Numbered from the stretch's first letter, positions 10,732 through 16,680 are shown. The stretch: 27,070 nt of DNA from Chara braunii (GCA_003427395.1 BFEA01000591.1:728568-755637), one strand, 5' to 3'. The notes: generated from the letters alone by a model not told the origin. Translations and numbers: made by a program.

Positions 10732-12874
10732 ATCTTACCTGGTGATGGCGGCTTGCAGCGGGCATGGGGCGACAGGCAGCGATCGACGGGTGCGGGGCGA
10801 CAGGCAGCGATCGACGGGCTGCTTCACAAGTAGAGTAGAGAGGCAAGCAACAAAGCGCTTGTACGACGTCTCTAATCTAAGTAAGTTAGAATAGAGTGTC
10901 ATTCGACCGTATATTTGAACACAGAACAGCTCCCTAGTTTAGGTTGGATTCGAACCAACAACAGGTGCAGGGCAGCGGGCAGCAGTCGTGGTCGAATGCT
11001 GGGAGGAGGGTGGGGTCCGTTGCCCAAGGATCCCCACGCGATTTCGTCCCGGCATTCGAAGTGCAATGCCCACGCGAAATCACGCGGGGATCCTTGGGGA
11101 AACAGGAAAAAGGCGATTTCAAGCCCTCGATCTTGCAGATAGAGGGCTTGAAATCGCCCTTTCTTCTTCATCTGCACGGGACCGGTAGGGCCTCTGCGGA
11201 AATTTGTTTTCTTGGTCTGGAGCCCCCCCCGACCCCTCGCCGTGCCCCACGCCCGCCGTGCATCTTAAAAAAAAAGAATTCCGTGGAGCGCGCCCGGGGG
11301 CTTGCCCGGGCCTCATGCCTGGCTGGGCAACCGGGCGCCATTCCAGGTGTGGTCTGGGGGCCTGGGCGCCCGGGAAATCAGACTAGGATTTTTTTCATTT
11401 TTTTTTATTTTTGTTTCTTGTGCTGGGGCTGCCCGGGACCCTGCCCGGGGGTCATGCCCGGCCGGTCACCCGGGCGTGTTTCCGGGCACAACTAGGGTGC
11501 CCGGGTGCTCAGGAAAACGGCCTAGCTAATTTAGTAATTTCTTAATTTTTTTGCAATTTTCCGTTCTTCTTGTTTTGTGGGCGCTATTCTAAGCTAGTCT
11601 TTTCTCTGCTGCACCCTGCACAGCAGCCAACAGAAGTATGGGCTGGGCTTCACTGTACAGCAATCTACATGTACCTGGACTGCATTTCTGACGAGACACA
11701 TTTGGAATGATCCACCATTCTGAATGTATCCGGACCATACTTGCAAGCAGATGGACCGGACGGGCGTCCGGTCCGGTCCGCTTTGCCGTGTGCGGCACCC
11801 TCCCCCCGGACCAGACGGACACCGGACAGCCTTTTTTTTTTTTTTTTTTTTTGGGGNGGGGCGTAACTGGTCGTCGGGCGCACATTCGTGCGCCGCGCGG
11901 GTCCGGTCCGGCGGTCTGCCACACGTGCGGAACCGCCCGGACGGCGTCCGCTTGCAAGTATGATCTGGACCAGAAGCAGGTCTAGATACATGGAGAAAGC
12001 TGTGCAGTGGATCGAGGCCACACAGGTGCCTCATGTATCGAGTGTAGGTGTCAGGGTTCCTCCAGCTTTGTCTTTCACGTTTGAGATGTGTCGAAGCTTG
12101 AAAACTTTCCCTTTACAAAGACTGCAAAACAATTTCTTTCTTTCTTCTGCACATTTTTCTCTGGTTAATATCGTGAAACTAATCAATTTTACGTTCTAAA
12201 TTATTAGTGCGAATTTTCCGCTAATTGTCCGCGAGTTTCTCTCTGGATTTCTGCATGTGGGCAGGTGACCGCCGTTTCGGAGGTTATTTACAATGTTGTG
12301 GACGATGCGAACGCGCATGTCGTCTTTGCTGCGAACACAGATGAGAGCATGAATGGCCAGGCAAGTGCACTTGCGAAAGCTGCCGTTTTTTTTTCTTCAT
12401 TTCCTTTTTTTCTGTGTTCTTGTTTTCCGTTTTTTCAATAAGTGGACCATTTTTGGATTGTGTGTGCGTGTGATCCTTGCACAGGGGTCTGTGTCATTCT
12501 TGAGCCCAAGGGTGCCGGTTCAAATCTGTGTGCTGTCATGCGGAGGGATCTGAGGCTGTGGAAGTACCGATCCGTGCTTAGCCTTGTAACGTGGGTGGAA
12601 ATCGTACCAGCAGTGGGTGGCCGTTGGGGGAGAGGACTCTCCCCCCTTTGTGGTAGAGGGTAATGTGCTGAATCAAGAGCATGTATGCGAGAGACAGCCG
12701 TGTGTGGTGTTGTGTGTGTGTGAGAGAGTGAGTGTACGGACACTGCGGCCATGCAGGGGTGGGGTGGTTGGGGAAAGCAGTACGTGGGGAGATGCGTGGG
12801 AGGGAGGAATGACGATGAGGAGGCACACAGAGAAGGCGCGCCTGGGGTGCGAAGCTGTGACACTGAGGAAGAGG

Positions 12875-12937
<63 letters not shown>

Positions 12938-15563
12938 CGGTGTAGGGGGGAGGACCGTGACATAATTTGGAAACTGCGGGTTGTCGGTGGGCTTTGAGGT
13001 AGGTCATTTTGACAAGGGGGTAGGAAAATAAAAGGACGAAGGCACCGATCATTGGTTGGAGAGGGCCAGGAGGGGCAGATGCTGTAACAAAGAAAGAAAA
13101 TAAAAGGAAGCGTCTAAGGACGGCAACAATATCGAAGAGGGGAAAATAAGAATGGAGAAGAAGAAGAAGAAGAAGAGGAGGAGGAAGAAGAAGGGGAAGG
13201 AGGAGCAGGATGAGGAAGAGAAAGAGGTTGTTTGGGGAGGGAGGGAATGAGAAAGTCTGTCTGCGCGATGCTCAGGTGCAAGTATGTGGAGAGTCCTTGG
13301 GGTTGGTCAAGCTGGGGCGACCCCAGCCCATCGAGGGCTCTACCTCTTGCAATGAAGATCACATGGTCGAGCTCAATAGATTTCGCGGAAAACCAGGAGG
13401 AAGATGGGAGGAGGGGAAGGAAGAGGTTGTAGAGGATGACAACAATATGGAAGAAGGGGAAGTAAGAATGGAGGAGCAGAAGAAGTAGTAGAAGAAGGAG
13501 AAGAAGAAGAGCGTGAAGAGGAGCAGCAGAAGGAGTTTGTGGGGGGAGGAAGAGGAGCAGGAGGAGGTTGTGTGTGGGGGAGGAGGAGGAGGAGGATGAG
13601 GAGGAGAAGAAGAAGAGGGTGAAGAGGAGGAGCAGGAGGAGGTTGTGGGGGAAGGAAGAGGAGCAGGAGGAGGTTGTGTGGGGAGGAAGGGGATGACATA
13701 CGAGGAGGGAGGTTCTGTGCAGGTTTAAGTGAACGAGATTGCCTTTGTTCCATTCCATACCTTCACAAAATCATACCACTTCATGCCCGCTTCGTCGTCT
13801 AATCCTTCATTTTTTATAGAAAAAGAGTTCATGCTTGCTCCGTCTTTGCTGCAGGCGAAGCCACAGCCAGCCTACATTTTCAGATCTTCTTCTGTCTTTT
13901 CATTCTTCAGAAAAAGAGAGAGGACTGTCTTTCTTCTTTTCCGGGTTGTTTGCTGAGAAATTCCCGGCCTCCTTTTCCTTTGGTTTTAATAAAGTGATTT
14001 CTTGGTATATAAAAAAAATAATAAAAAAAAAAAAAATAGTAATATAAATTTTATTCATTTCTTCAAAGAATCTTCATGCTATTTACAGCACTAAATGTGG
14101 TTTATTTAATTATTATTCTTGTCTGTGTACGGGGAAAGGAAAGCACATGCCGGGACCGTGCTAGAGGTCATGCCATTGGGTGTCCATGGGTGAGTGGGTG
14201 CGTAGAGTGGGTTTTATGACTGTGTCAGACTACCGTCTTCCCCCGAACACAGCGCACCCTCGTTTTGGCCGTATCTGGCCGGAAATACTTGTAATAGTCT
14301 TGTATACATTCATTTTAAGGGTGTGTTGTGTTCGGGGGAAGACTGTAGTTTCTCGGACTTGCTGCCATTCTTGTCAGGTGTCTGAGCTCCGTCAGTCAGT
14401 CAAATGCATCCTGGGCAGACAGTCTGTCCAGGTTCGCAGACTTGCTGCCGTATCTAGGATTGCAGGGTTGGTGCGAGTAACGTCGACCACTTTTCTCTCT
14501 CAGGGGTGGGTATCGCTAACTCTGGGCGATGACTGTGGTGAGTCCTTATCCATCAGTCAGTCAAATGCATCCTGGGCAGACAGTCTGTCCAGGTTCGCGG
14601 TCATGCCTAAGGCATCCTGGGCAGACAGTCTGTCCAGGTTCAACCTCCTGATGAGTTGGTGAAAGTCCAACAAAAGAGTCTGGCACAGTCATGCCTAATG
14701 CATCCTGGGCAGATTGTCTGTCCAGGTTCAACCCCTGATGAGTTGGTGAAAGTCCGATGAAAGAGTTAATCCAACGGATCTGATAAGTCGTTCCTTTTTT
14801 TTTATTGTGCAGCGGATCTGATAACACACACATGAAAGAGAAAAAAAAAAGGAGAGCACAAAGAAAAGGGGCAGTGCTGAAAGCGATTACGATCAACGGG
14901 GGCGGCTCGGTAATTAATCCAGATGCAATCCGCCGAACAAAATAAAATAGCTCTAATTGGCTTGAACCGGTCAGTTCAATCAACTTCAATGACACCGGCA
15001 CCCTTTTGAAAAAGGATTAATAATTTAATAAAGGGAAAAAAAGGAGTAGGGGGGTGCTTGGCTAATTGTGGCCCTCTTTAGGGTCAGATACGTTTGGAAA
15101 AGTCTTTAGGGGTGCGAATATGCCTGGCCTAAGACTGTCCCCATCCCACAGGTTACGGGGTTTAAAATTTTAACTCTTAATTTTCAATATTATGATTATT
15201 ATCAGCTTATGTCGCTTCCTTGTTTTTGGACAGGTTCAAGTGGTGGTTATTGCGGCAGGACTGTCACAGGTGACTGAGCCGAGCGAGGCTGCGATCAAGC
15301 CCCCAGGAACCAGCGCGCCTTCGCCTCAAAAAACGCGGCAGCGGGACCAGCCCCAACAGCAGCAGAACTTGGCAGGCAAAACCGGCGCAGCTCTTCCCGA
15401 TTCTGATGTATCTAGTCAAAACAGCTTCAGAAATTTGGTTGTATCCACGCCTCAGAAAGATTTCGGTTCTCCGCGGGAGGGGCAGCAGCAGCAGCGTCCA
15501 CAGCTTCCGCTTCATCACGGCCAGTGGCGCCAGCATGCTCAGTGTGATGGATCGTCCTCCTAG
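1119..15563 (+). CDS. FtsZ: FtsZ-family plastid-division GTPase, 3' part of a split gene (five exons, 5' end outside window)
   Basis: Joining 1119-1209, 4700-4776, 8156-8203, 12265-12360 and 15234-15563 gives one open frame of 213 codons plus TAG. Every junction has an AG acceptor and a GT (once GC) donor, and phases agree (1,0,0,0). In order the product shows the H7/T7 segment GLVNVDF, the motif [22 protein letters not shown], a VVYSVTG strand, [18 protein letters not shown] and [12 protein letters not shown]. These match, in order, the C-terminal half of the FtsZ GTPase plus activation domain. FtsZ polymerises into the division ring, in plants at the plastid. The GTP-binding N-terminal domain (GGGTGTG loop) and any transit peptide lie upstream. 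Odd points: the T7 loop reads NVDFTA, losing the second acid (Asp212 in E. coli); the usual TGG-DLTL-E segment is [10 protein letters not shown]; and the C-tail is Gln-rich with no recognisable C-terminal binding peptide. FtsZ1, FtsZ2 or a third class cannot be decided from this part. The family call is firm; the activity is not. Confidence 0.9.
1699..1832. mobile_element. ACTACCGTCTTC MITE, best-preserved copy
   Basis: 134 bases with inverted ends ACTACCGTCTTCACCCGAAT and its near-perfect complement at 1812-1832. Inner arms GTCATTATTGCTGTAT and ATACAGCTATAATGAC extend the pairing, so the single strand would fold into a long hairpin. A 19-base segment (TATGTAGACTGAAAATTGC) is duplicated in the centre. 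GGT on both flanks might be a 3-bp target duplication. It lies in FtsZ intron 1. Confidence 0.7.
2167..2497 (+). mobile_element. TTAAACCACC-family repeat, copy 2
   Basis: Begins TTAAACCACCGG and ends near CACCATGGTTAA. It contains GCGCCAAGCTTTTC and a CATTGTGGTCTGGCAGCACC stretch aligned with the tRNA-like part of copy 1, and is longer than the others through C-rich insertions. The 178-codon minus-strand ORF covering it is explained by the repeat. Confidence 0.5.
2797..2900. mobile_element. Degraded ACTACCGTCTTC MITE
   Basis: Contains GGCCATTATCCCTGTATATA, then ATACAGCTATAATGACC and GTTCTATTCGGGGGAAG, the same order and spacing as the copy at 1699. The outer ends are decayed. Confidence 0.55.
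2942..3093 (+). repeat. Two-copy 79-bp tandem repeat, G-rich
   Basis: GGGGAAGGGGAGGTGCAGCG at 2957 recurs at 3036 with one change. Both copies are followed by CACAGTGCTTGGCACTAGCA. A third partial unit is visible to the left of 2942. Confidence 0.85.
3366..3588. mobile_element. Relative of the CTTCCCCCGAACACA MITE with internal tandem copies
   Basis: The left end CCGCCGAACACAATGCACCC and right end GGGTGCGTTGTCCTTGGGGA with AAGACGGTAG are inverted relatives of the element at 14229. Inside are two copies of a block containing GATCATGAATGTACAC and two 45-bp copies starting AAACTATCTTTCGGTCC (3443 and 3488), plus a partial third. Confidence 0.5.
3632..3695 (+). repeat. Short interstitial telomere-like tract (plant-type TTTAGGG)
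   Basis: GGGTTTAGGGTTTAG followed by degenerate heptamers such as GATTTAGGGATTAGGG and GAATTAGGG. TTTAGGG is the common plant and green-algal telomere unit. The tract is too short to be a chromosome end. Confidence 0.6.
3781..3985. repeat. Diverged internal duplication, possible distant TTAAACCACC-family core
   Basis: CCGAATAAAAAGACTACAGT near 3781 and CACCAAATAAAAAGAACTAG near 3872 begin similar blocks of about 90 bases, each continuing with GTGGGCGCA. The order (TGCCA, A-rich stretch, GCGTGGGCGC) resembles the core of the copy at 314-539. The 103-codon ORF here is explained by the repeat. Confidence 0.35.
4157..4556. repeat. (CT)n microsatellites with NN gap
   Basis: Two CT-rich tracts (about 4157-4362 and 4459-4556) separated by about 95 bases of unique sequence. 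The second contains NN at 4536-4537, so its length is not reliable. Confidence 0.9.
4700..4776 (+). CDS. FtsZ: FtsZ exon B
   Basis: Acceptor GACTACAG and donor GTATGT flank 77 bases. The first two bases complete a Gly codon begun in exon A, followed by [17 protein letters not shown] and then QKSLQDAK. The pattern G-x-x-RA-x-x-AA-x-x-A-x-SPLL is an FtsZ signature. The exon ends in phase 0. Confidence 0.9.
4827..4896 (+). repeat. (AAC)n microsatellite inside an 11-bp direct repeat
   Basis: About 15 AAC units lie between two copies of ACGGGAGGGTT (4827-4837 and 4886-4896). This suggests the triplet array expanded within, or arrived with, a short duplication. Confidence 0.85.
4897..4937 (+). mobile_element. 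Right-end fragment of a TTAAACCACC-family repeat
   Basis: GGGAAATGTACCGGTGGTTTAA matches the right end of the copy at 24335-24546 (GGGAAATGTACAGGTGGTTCAA). It ends about 20 bases before the atp1 fragment. Confidence 0.5.
4960..5124 (-). pseudogene. atp1: Nuclear copy of mitochondrial atp1 (ATP synthase F1 alpha subunit), internal fragment
   Basis: On the minus strand 55 codons are open with no stop and read APGIISRK, then [20 protein letters not shown], then [15 protein letters not shown] and [19 protein letters not shown] is the Walker A loop of F1-alpha. This is the most conserved stretch of a subunit of about 500 residues. Codon use is AT-rich, unlike the surroundings, and the protein is plant-mitochondrial in character, so it is a mitochondrial insertion (NUMT). 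It lies antisense in FtsZ intron 2, without start, stop or neighbouring atp1 sequence, and cannot make a working subunit. Confidence 0.88.
5140..5253 (+). pseudogene. Short coding-like remnant, unknown family
   Basis: ATG opens a 37-codon frame ([20 protein letters not shown] onwards) ending TGA. After an A-run another frame reads [15 protein letters not shown]. Composition looks protein-coding but no family is recognised. It directly follows the atp1 fragment and lies within intron 2, so an old transposon piece is as likely as anything. Confidence 0.2.
5423..5935 (+). pseudogene. Coding-like frame with one in-frame stop, unknown family
   Basis: One frame runs 171 codons from ATG at 5423 to TGA at 5933-5935, broken only by TGA at 5639-5641. 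The second half contains [19 protein letters not shown] and [17 protein letters not shown]. No domain is recognised. It sits in FtsZ intron 2 between the atp1 fragment and MITE pieces. A decayed transposon ORF or captured gene fragment are both possible; chance is not excluded. Confidence 0.25.
5946..6056. mobile_element. Three partial ends of the ACTACCGTCTTC MITE in tandem
   Basis: CACCCGAATAGAATGCCTGG, CACCCGAATAGAACGCCTGA and CACCCTAATAGAACGCCTGG occur in direct order, separated by GGTTATTATAGCTGTA. Only one side of the normal inverted element is present, repeated three times. Confidence 0.6.
6058..6505. mobile_element. Possible element with GC-rich inverted ends and C-rich centre
   Basis: The left block (GACCCGTTGGCTGCCGACC and neighbours, 6058-6130) and the right block (GACCGCCGACGGGTCCGCC and neighbours, 6415-6505) are loosely inverted. 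The centre is a degenerate minisatellite of CCCCCAACACCCCCAT-type units (6170-6312), then a G18 run near 6388-6405. The inverted pairing is approximate. Confidence 0.3.
6594..6890. repeat. 167-bp tandem duplication, coding-like on the minus strand
   Basis: GCCATTCCTTCCAGCTGCCT and flanking sequence occur near 6608 and again near 6777. Each is followed by TCAGCCCACC, CCTATAACC and CTGAACGAAG. On the minus strand a 117-codon ORF (6468-6821) covers both; one copy reads [20 protein letters not shown]. No family is recognised. Confidence 0.7.
6947..7201 (+). pseudogene. Possible LINE reverse-transcriptase remnant
   Basis: The frame ends [20 protein letters not shown] followed by DYDALKHI. This resembles reverse-transcriptase block 4 of non-LTR elements (G-V-x-Q-G-x-x-x-SP-F-x-x-x-L-x-x-L-x-x-D-x-L). 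The catalytic FADD box is not found downstream, because a MITE follows at 7202. It is weak, and a chance match is possible. Confidence 0.3.
7202..7293. mobile_element. Degraded ACTACCGTCTTC MITE
   Basis: GGTTATTATAGCTGTATTGG, then a TCTAGATACAGGAATAATGACC arm and GTATTCGTGTGAAGACGG. The right outer end is preserved and the left is lost. Confidence 0.55.
7449..7545. mobile_element. Degraded ACTACCGTCTTC MITE
   Basis: GGCTATTATAGCTGTATTTG and CAGTCTAGATACAGAAATAA match the inner arms of the copy at 7202. The right end is GGGTCAAGATGGTAGC, with several substitutions. Confidence 0.5.
7626..7930 (+). repeat. Two decayed tandem copies of the region around FtsZ exon C
   Basis: Blocks starting TTCTTCTAAATGGGTGCTGA (7626) and TTCTTCTATTTTGGGTGGTG (about 7770) align with CTCTTCTAAATGGTGGTTGA upstream of exon C (8114). 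They continue through GGCATGCAGCTGTGCTGAGTG, which aligns with the exon C acceptor and start (GGCAGGCAGTTG). Both copies also share AAGTTGATCTCC or GGTTGATCTCC and ACAAGCTG segments. Confidence 0.55.
8156..8203 (+). CDS. FtsZ: FtsZ exon C (16-codon micro-exon)
   Basis: 48 bases between GTGGCAG and GTGCGT encode [16 protein letters not shown]. It lines up with the family's VVYNITGG-DLTL-E strand and turn, but Gly and Asp of that turn are replaced (GDSSMS). Phase 0 at both ends fits the neighbours. A second AG four bases downstream would break the frame, so the upstream AG is chosen. Confidence 0.82.
8215..8265. repeat. (CT)n(GT)n microsatellite next to the exon C donor
   Basis: Begins about 11 bases inside intron 3, right after GTGCGTCTTAC. 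Length changes here could affect splicing of the small exon. Confidence 0.9.
8266..8946. other. Intron 3 sequence, no feature recognised
   Basis: Mixed sequence without repeats shared elsewhere in the window. The 127-codon minus-strand ORF at 8450-8833 has no recognisable motif. Confidence 0.4.
8947..9103 (+). mobile_element. TTAAACCACC-family repeat, copy 3
   Basis: Starts TTAAACCACCATC and ends GGTGGTTAAA. It carries GCGCCAAGCTTTTCTTGC, CCAGCGCAACC and GGCTGGTGCCACCAG, in the same order as the reverse complement of copy 1. Confidence 0.65.
9181..9690 (+). repeat. Diverged direct duplication, about 345-bp spacing
   Basis: GAGGAAGATTTTCATGACCG (9184) and GAGGAAGATTTCCACGCCCG (9529) begin two blocks. 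Both continue to GCCCAAATCC and then a G-run. An N at 9348 lies beside the first G-run, and a G26 run ends the second at 9703-9728. Confidence 0.65.
9780..10228. repeat. Purine tract of GAA/GGA units with a GGAGAAAGAT motif
   Basis: Almost pure A and G on the + strand, with interspersed ATGGAGAAAGATGGGGA-type units. The Ser/Pro-rich minus-strand ORFs (279 and 308 codons) and Lys/Glu-rich + ORFs are products of this composition. Confidence 0.85.
10229..10568 (+). repeat. Three-copy 114-115-bp tandem repeat
   Basis: Units start GGAGAAAGATCGGGGTGGAG at 10229, 10344 and 10458. Each continues through GATGGAGGTAGGGATGCTCT, a CT stretch and TCGCCCTT or TTGCCCTT with TCGCACTTCGC. Copies differ at few positions, so the duplication is recent compared with other repeats here. 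Confidence 0.92.
10668..10818. repeat. (AC)n microsatellite and 28-bp tandem pair
   Basis: (AC)n at 10671-10726 is followed by CGCACAATCTTACCTGG. GGGGCGACAGGCAGCGATCG then occurs twice, 28 bases apart (about 10766 and 10794). The last 34 bases of the window repeat 10708-10741. Confidence 0.9.
11023..11158. repeat. Two adjacent hairpins
   Basis: CCCAAGGATCCCC (11023-11035) pairs with GGGGATCCTTGGG (11086-11098), with further imperfect pairing inside. GGCGATTTCAAGCCCTC (11112-11128) pairs perfectly with 11142-11158 around a 13-base loop. The second would make a 17-bp RNA stem, or may be the centre of a foldback element. Confidence 0.8.
11280..11571 (+). repeat. Two-copy GC-rich tandem repeat, about 140-150 bp
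   Basis: Both units have a CCCGGG-rich half (GCTTGCCCGGGCCTCATGCC; CCTGCCCGGGGGTCATGCCC), a GCGCCCGGGAAA or GCTCAGGAAAA link, and a T-rich half ending TTTCTTG or TTCTTCTTG. The first is about 11280-11420, the second 11421-11571. Confidence 0.75.
11736..11962. mobile_element. Non-autonomous TIR element, possibly hAT-like
   Basis: The ends CATACTTGCAAGC (11736-11748) and GCTTGCAAGTATG (11950-11962) are perfect 13-bp inverted repeats. Inside, CCGGTCCGG-type GC-rich subterminal arms are also inverted. The flanks ATCCGGAC and ATCTGGAC form an 8-bp direct repeat with one mismatch; 8 bp is the target size of hAT elements. The centre has a T-run and an N (11857), so its length is not exact. No transposase. 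Confidence 0.65.
12265..12360 (+). CDS. FtsZ: FtsZ exon D
   Basis: 96 bases after TGTGGGCAG encode [20 protein letters not shown] followed by [12 protein letters not shown], matching FtsZ (E-V-x-x-x-x-EVIY-x-x-VD-x-x-A-x-x-x-F-x-A). The next bases are GCAAGT, the consensus donor of the minor GC-AG intron class. No GT donor restores the frame to exon E. Confidence 0.9.
12363..12875. other. Intron 4 left part, no feature recognised
   Basis: T-rich then mixed sequence after the GC donor. The frames here are open by composition, and none shows a motif. Confidence 0.4.
12876..12937. repeat. Poly-G run of 62
   Basis: Sixty-two uninterrupted G residues, producing artefactual polyGly and polyPro frames. 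It may be real or an assembly collapse, since such runs are also a common low-signal sequencing error. Confidence 0.95.
13085..13735. repeat. Second purine tract with a 310-bp spaced duplication
   Basis: GA-rich triplet sequence. CAACAATATCGAAGAGGGGA (13124) and CAACAATATGGAAGAAGGGG (13441) begin a repeated block, separated by about 160 bases of normal composition. GAGGAGCAGGAGGAGGTTGT-type units repeat at 13555-13680. The minus-strand Ser/Leu ORFs reflect the tract. Confidence 0.8.
14229..14349. mobile_element. MITE with ACTACCGTCTTCCCCCGAAC ends
   Basis: 121 bases. The left ACTACCGTCTTCCCCCGAAC is inverted at 14330-14349 (GTTCGGGGGAAGACTGTAGT). Beyond that, ACAGCGCACCCT pairs with AGGGTGTGTTGT. 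It is a sister subfamily of the element at 1699, sharing the outermost 12 bases. Confidence 0.75.
14406..14729 (+). repeat. Four 30-bp near-palindromic repeats
   Basis: The unit begins GCATCCTGGGCAGACAGTCT and ends GTCCAGGTTC. Copies are at 14406-14435, 14567-14596, 14612-14641 and 14700-14729. The core CTGGGCAGACAGTCTGTCCAG is an almost perfect palindrome. Spacings of 161, 45 and 88 are irregular. The last two copies sit in longer similar units that also contain TGATGAGTTGGTGAAAGTCC. Confidence 0.92.
15234..15563 (+). CDS. FtsZ: FtsZ exon E, terminal exon with Gln-rich tail
   Basis: The acceptor TTTTTGGACAG precedes [12 protein letters not shown], equivalent to the last beta strand of the FtsZ core (VSITLIATGF in relatives). 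About 97 residues of low-complexity tail rich in Gln, Pro and Ser follow to TAG. The conserved C-terminal peptide that binds membrane tethers or ARC6/PDV-type partners is not visible. A CAG|GTGACT at 15267-15275 could act as a donor and replace this tail with another exon, so the tail is less certain than the core strand. A TIR repeat begins 34 bases after the stop. A possible AATAAA signal is at 16005-16010. Confidence 0.78.
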   Translation, partial: VQVVVIAAGLSQVTEPSEAAIKPPGTSAPSPQKTRQRDQPQQQQNLAGKTGAALPDSDVSSQNSFRNLVVSTPQKDFGSPREGQQQQRPQLPLHHGQWRQHAQCDGSSS

Positions 15564-15596
15564 GTCTGTCGACGTGCACGCTTAACAGGTTTTTGC

Positions 15597-15815
15597 TTAA
15601 ACCACCATCTCGCCACCACCACCTTTTCCAGGCAAAGTCGAAAATCGAACCATGTGACCATCCGGGCTCGGCAGATCGATAATGCTACTGGAGCAAGATG
15701 ACTGGCGAGCGGTGCCTGCCGAAAGAAAAATGTCGTTCTGGCGGTTCGTTTCTCTTTGGCATAAAGGGGGAATCCATCTCGGCCAAACGAGGAGTCCGAG
15801 GTAGGGGTGGTTTAA
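15597..15815 (-). mobile_element. TTAAACCACC-family repeat, most complete copy
   Basis: Exact inverted ends TTAAACCACC and GGTGGTTTAA, 219 bases apart. The minus strand has TTGCTCCAGTAGC (A-box-like), then GGTTCGATTTTCGAC (B-box-like) about 35 bases later, with CTGCCGAGCCCGGA between, as in a tRNA. If TTAA is the duplicated target, the element ends are ACCACC. It lies just after the FtsZ stop codon. Confidence 0.7.
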
Positions 15816-16680
15816 TGCTCAGCTGCTGCTTGGGGCATGTATGACTAAACAGAGGTCACACTCTACTTCATCACCATTGCAACAGCGAGAACCGACGATT
15901 CCTTCATAACTGATGCAACATCGTTAAACCGGCCTTTACCACATAGCTATCACAACGGCGACGAACCTGCGAATGCTTCATGATCGTTGCAACAATGCAA
16001 CAGCAATAAACTGGCGAATGCGTCCTGACTTTCGCTACAGCTAGGAATCGACGAACATTGTGCGTCCAAGGCCATGTCAAGCGAAGATGTTACTTTACCT
16101 GCCCCAGAAGCTGCAGGCGCACTACTTCATTATGTTTCTCTGGCATCAGTGTTTGTATGACGGGAGTATGCGCTTCGCTGCGGTACACAACACTGTACAT
16201 GCATTTGGACGCTCTCTGGACCAGGTTCATTCGGACGAGAGTGTTGTGTAGTGGAGCAAGGCCCTATGCTATCGGTTCCGGCTTTCATTTGAGAGTGTTT
16301 GGAGGGGGGAATCTGTGAGCGGCGAGCGGCGAGCAATCTGCATGCGTGATAACGAAGCATGTCAAGTACACAGCAGTCCCTTTGGCATGGATTTTTCTCT
16401 CTGTGGCAGAGATTACAGGCCCGGCCGGGACGATCAAAGGATGCAGCGTCAGCAGGCACAGGCCTGGCCGGGACAGTCAAAAGGGTGCAGTGTCAGCAGC
16501 AGGCTCTTTGGCATGGATCCTCCTCGTAGGCGCACGTGACAGTCAGGTTCTGCTCAATCACCGTGACAACAGCGACAAGTTAACGACTATTGAGCACCAG
16601 GAAGGAGGCCATGTTTCAGTATATAGAACTGTAGTTGGGGCAGTTTTCGCTGACCACAGTCTTCCTACGAACGAATCATA
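15816..16680. other. Downstream region with degenerate repeats
   Basis: 15868-16060 holds degenerate units with CAACAGCGA or CAACGGCGACGAAC and GCGAATGCTTC. 16418-16500 holds a 43-bp tandem pair (GGCCCGGCCGGGACGATCAA; GGCCTGGCCGGGACAGTCAA). A 63-codon frame at 16060-16251 looks coding but has no known motif. Confidence 0.55.

Noticed and set aside
12435-13052. 205-codon minus ORF with a polyproline segment
   Set aside because: The proline block is the G62 run read backwards; the rest has no motif.
13963-14040. Poly(A)-rich stretch as a retrocopy tail
   Set aside because: The A-run is interrupted by T-containing words, and no gene-like body is recognised upstream.
14406-14729. CRISPR-like array of palindromic repeats
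   Set aside because: Only four copies, irregular spacing of 45 to 161 bases, spacers that are themselves repeated, and a eukaryotic setting.
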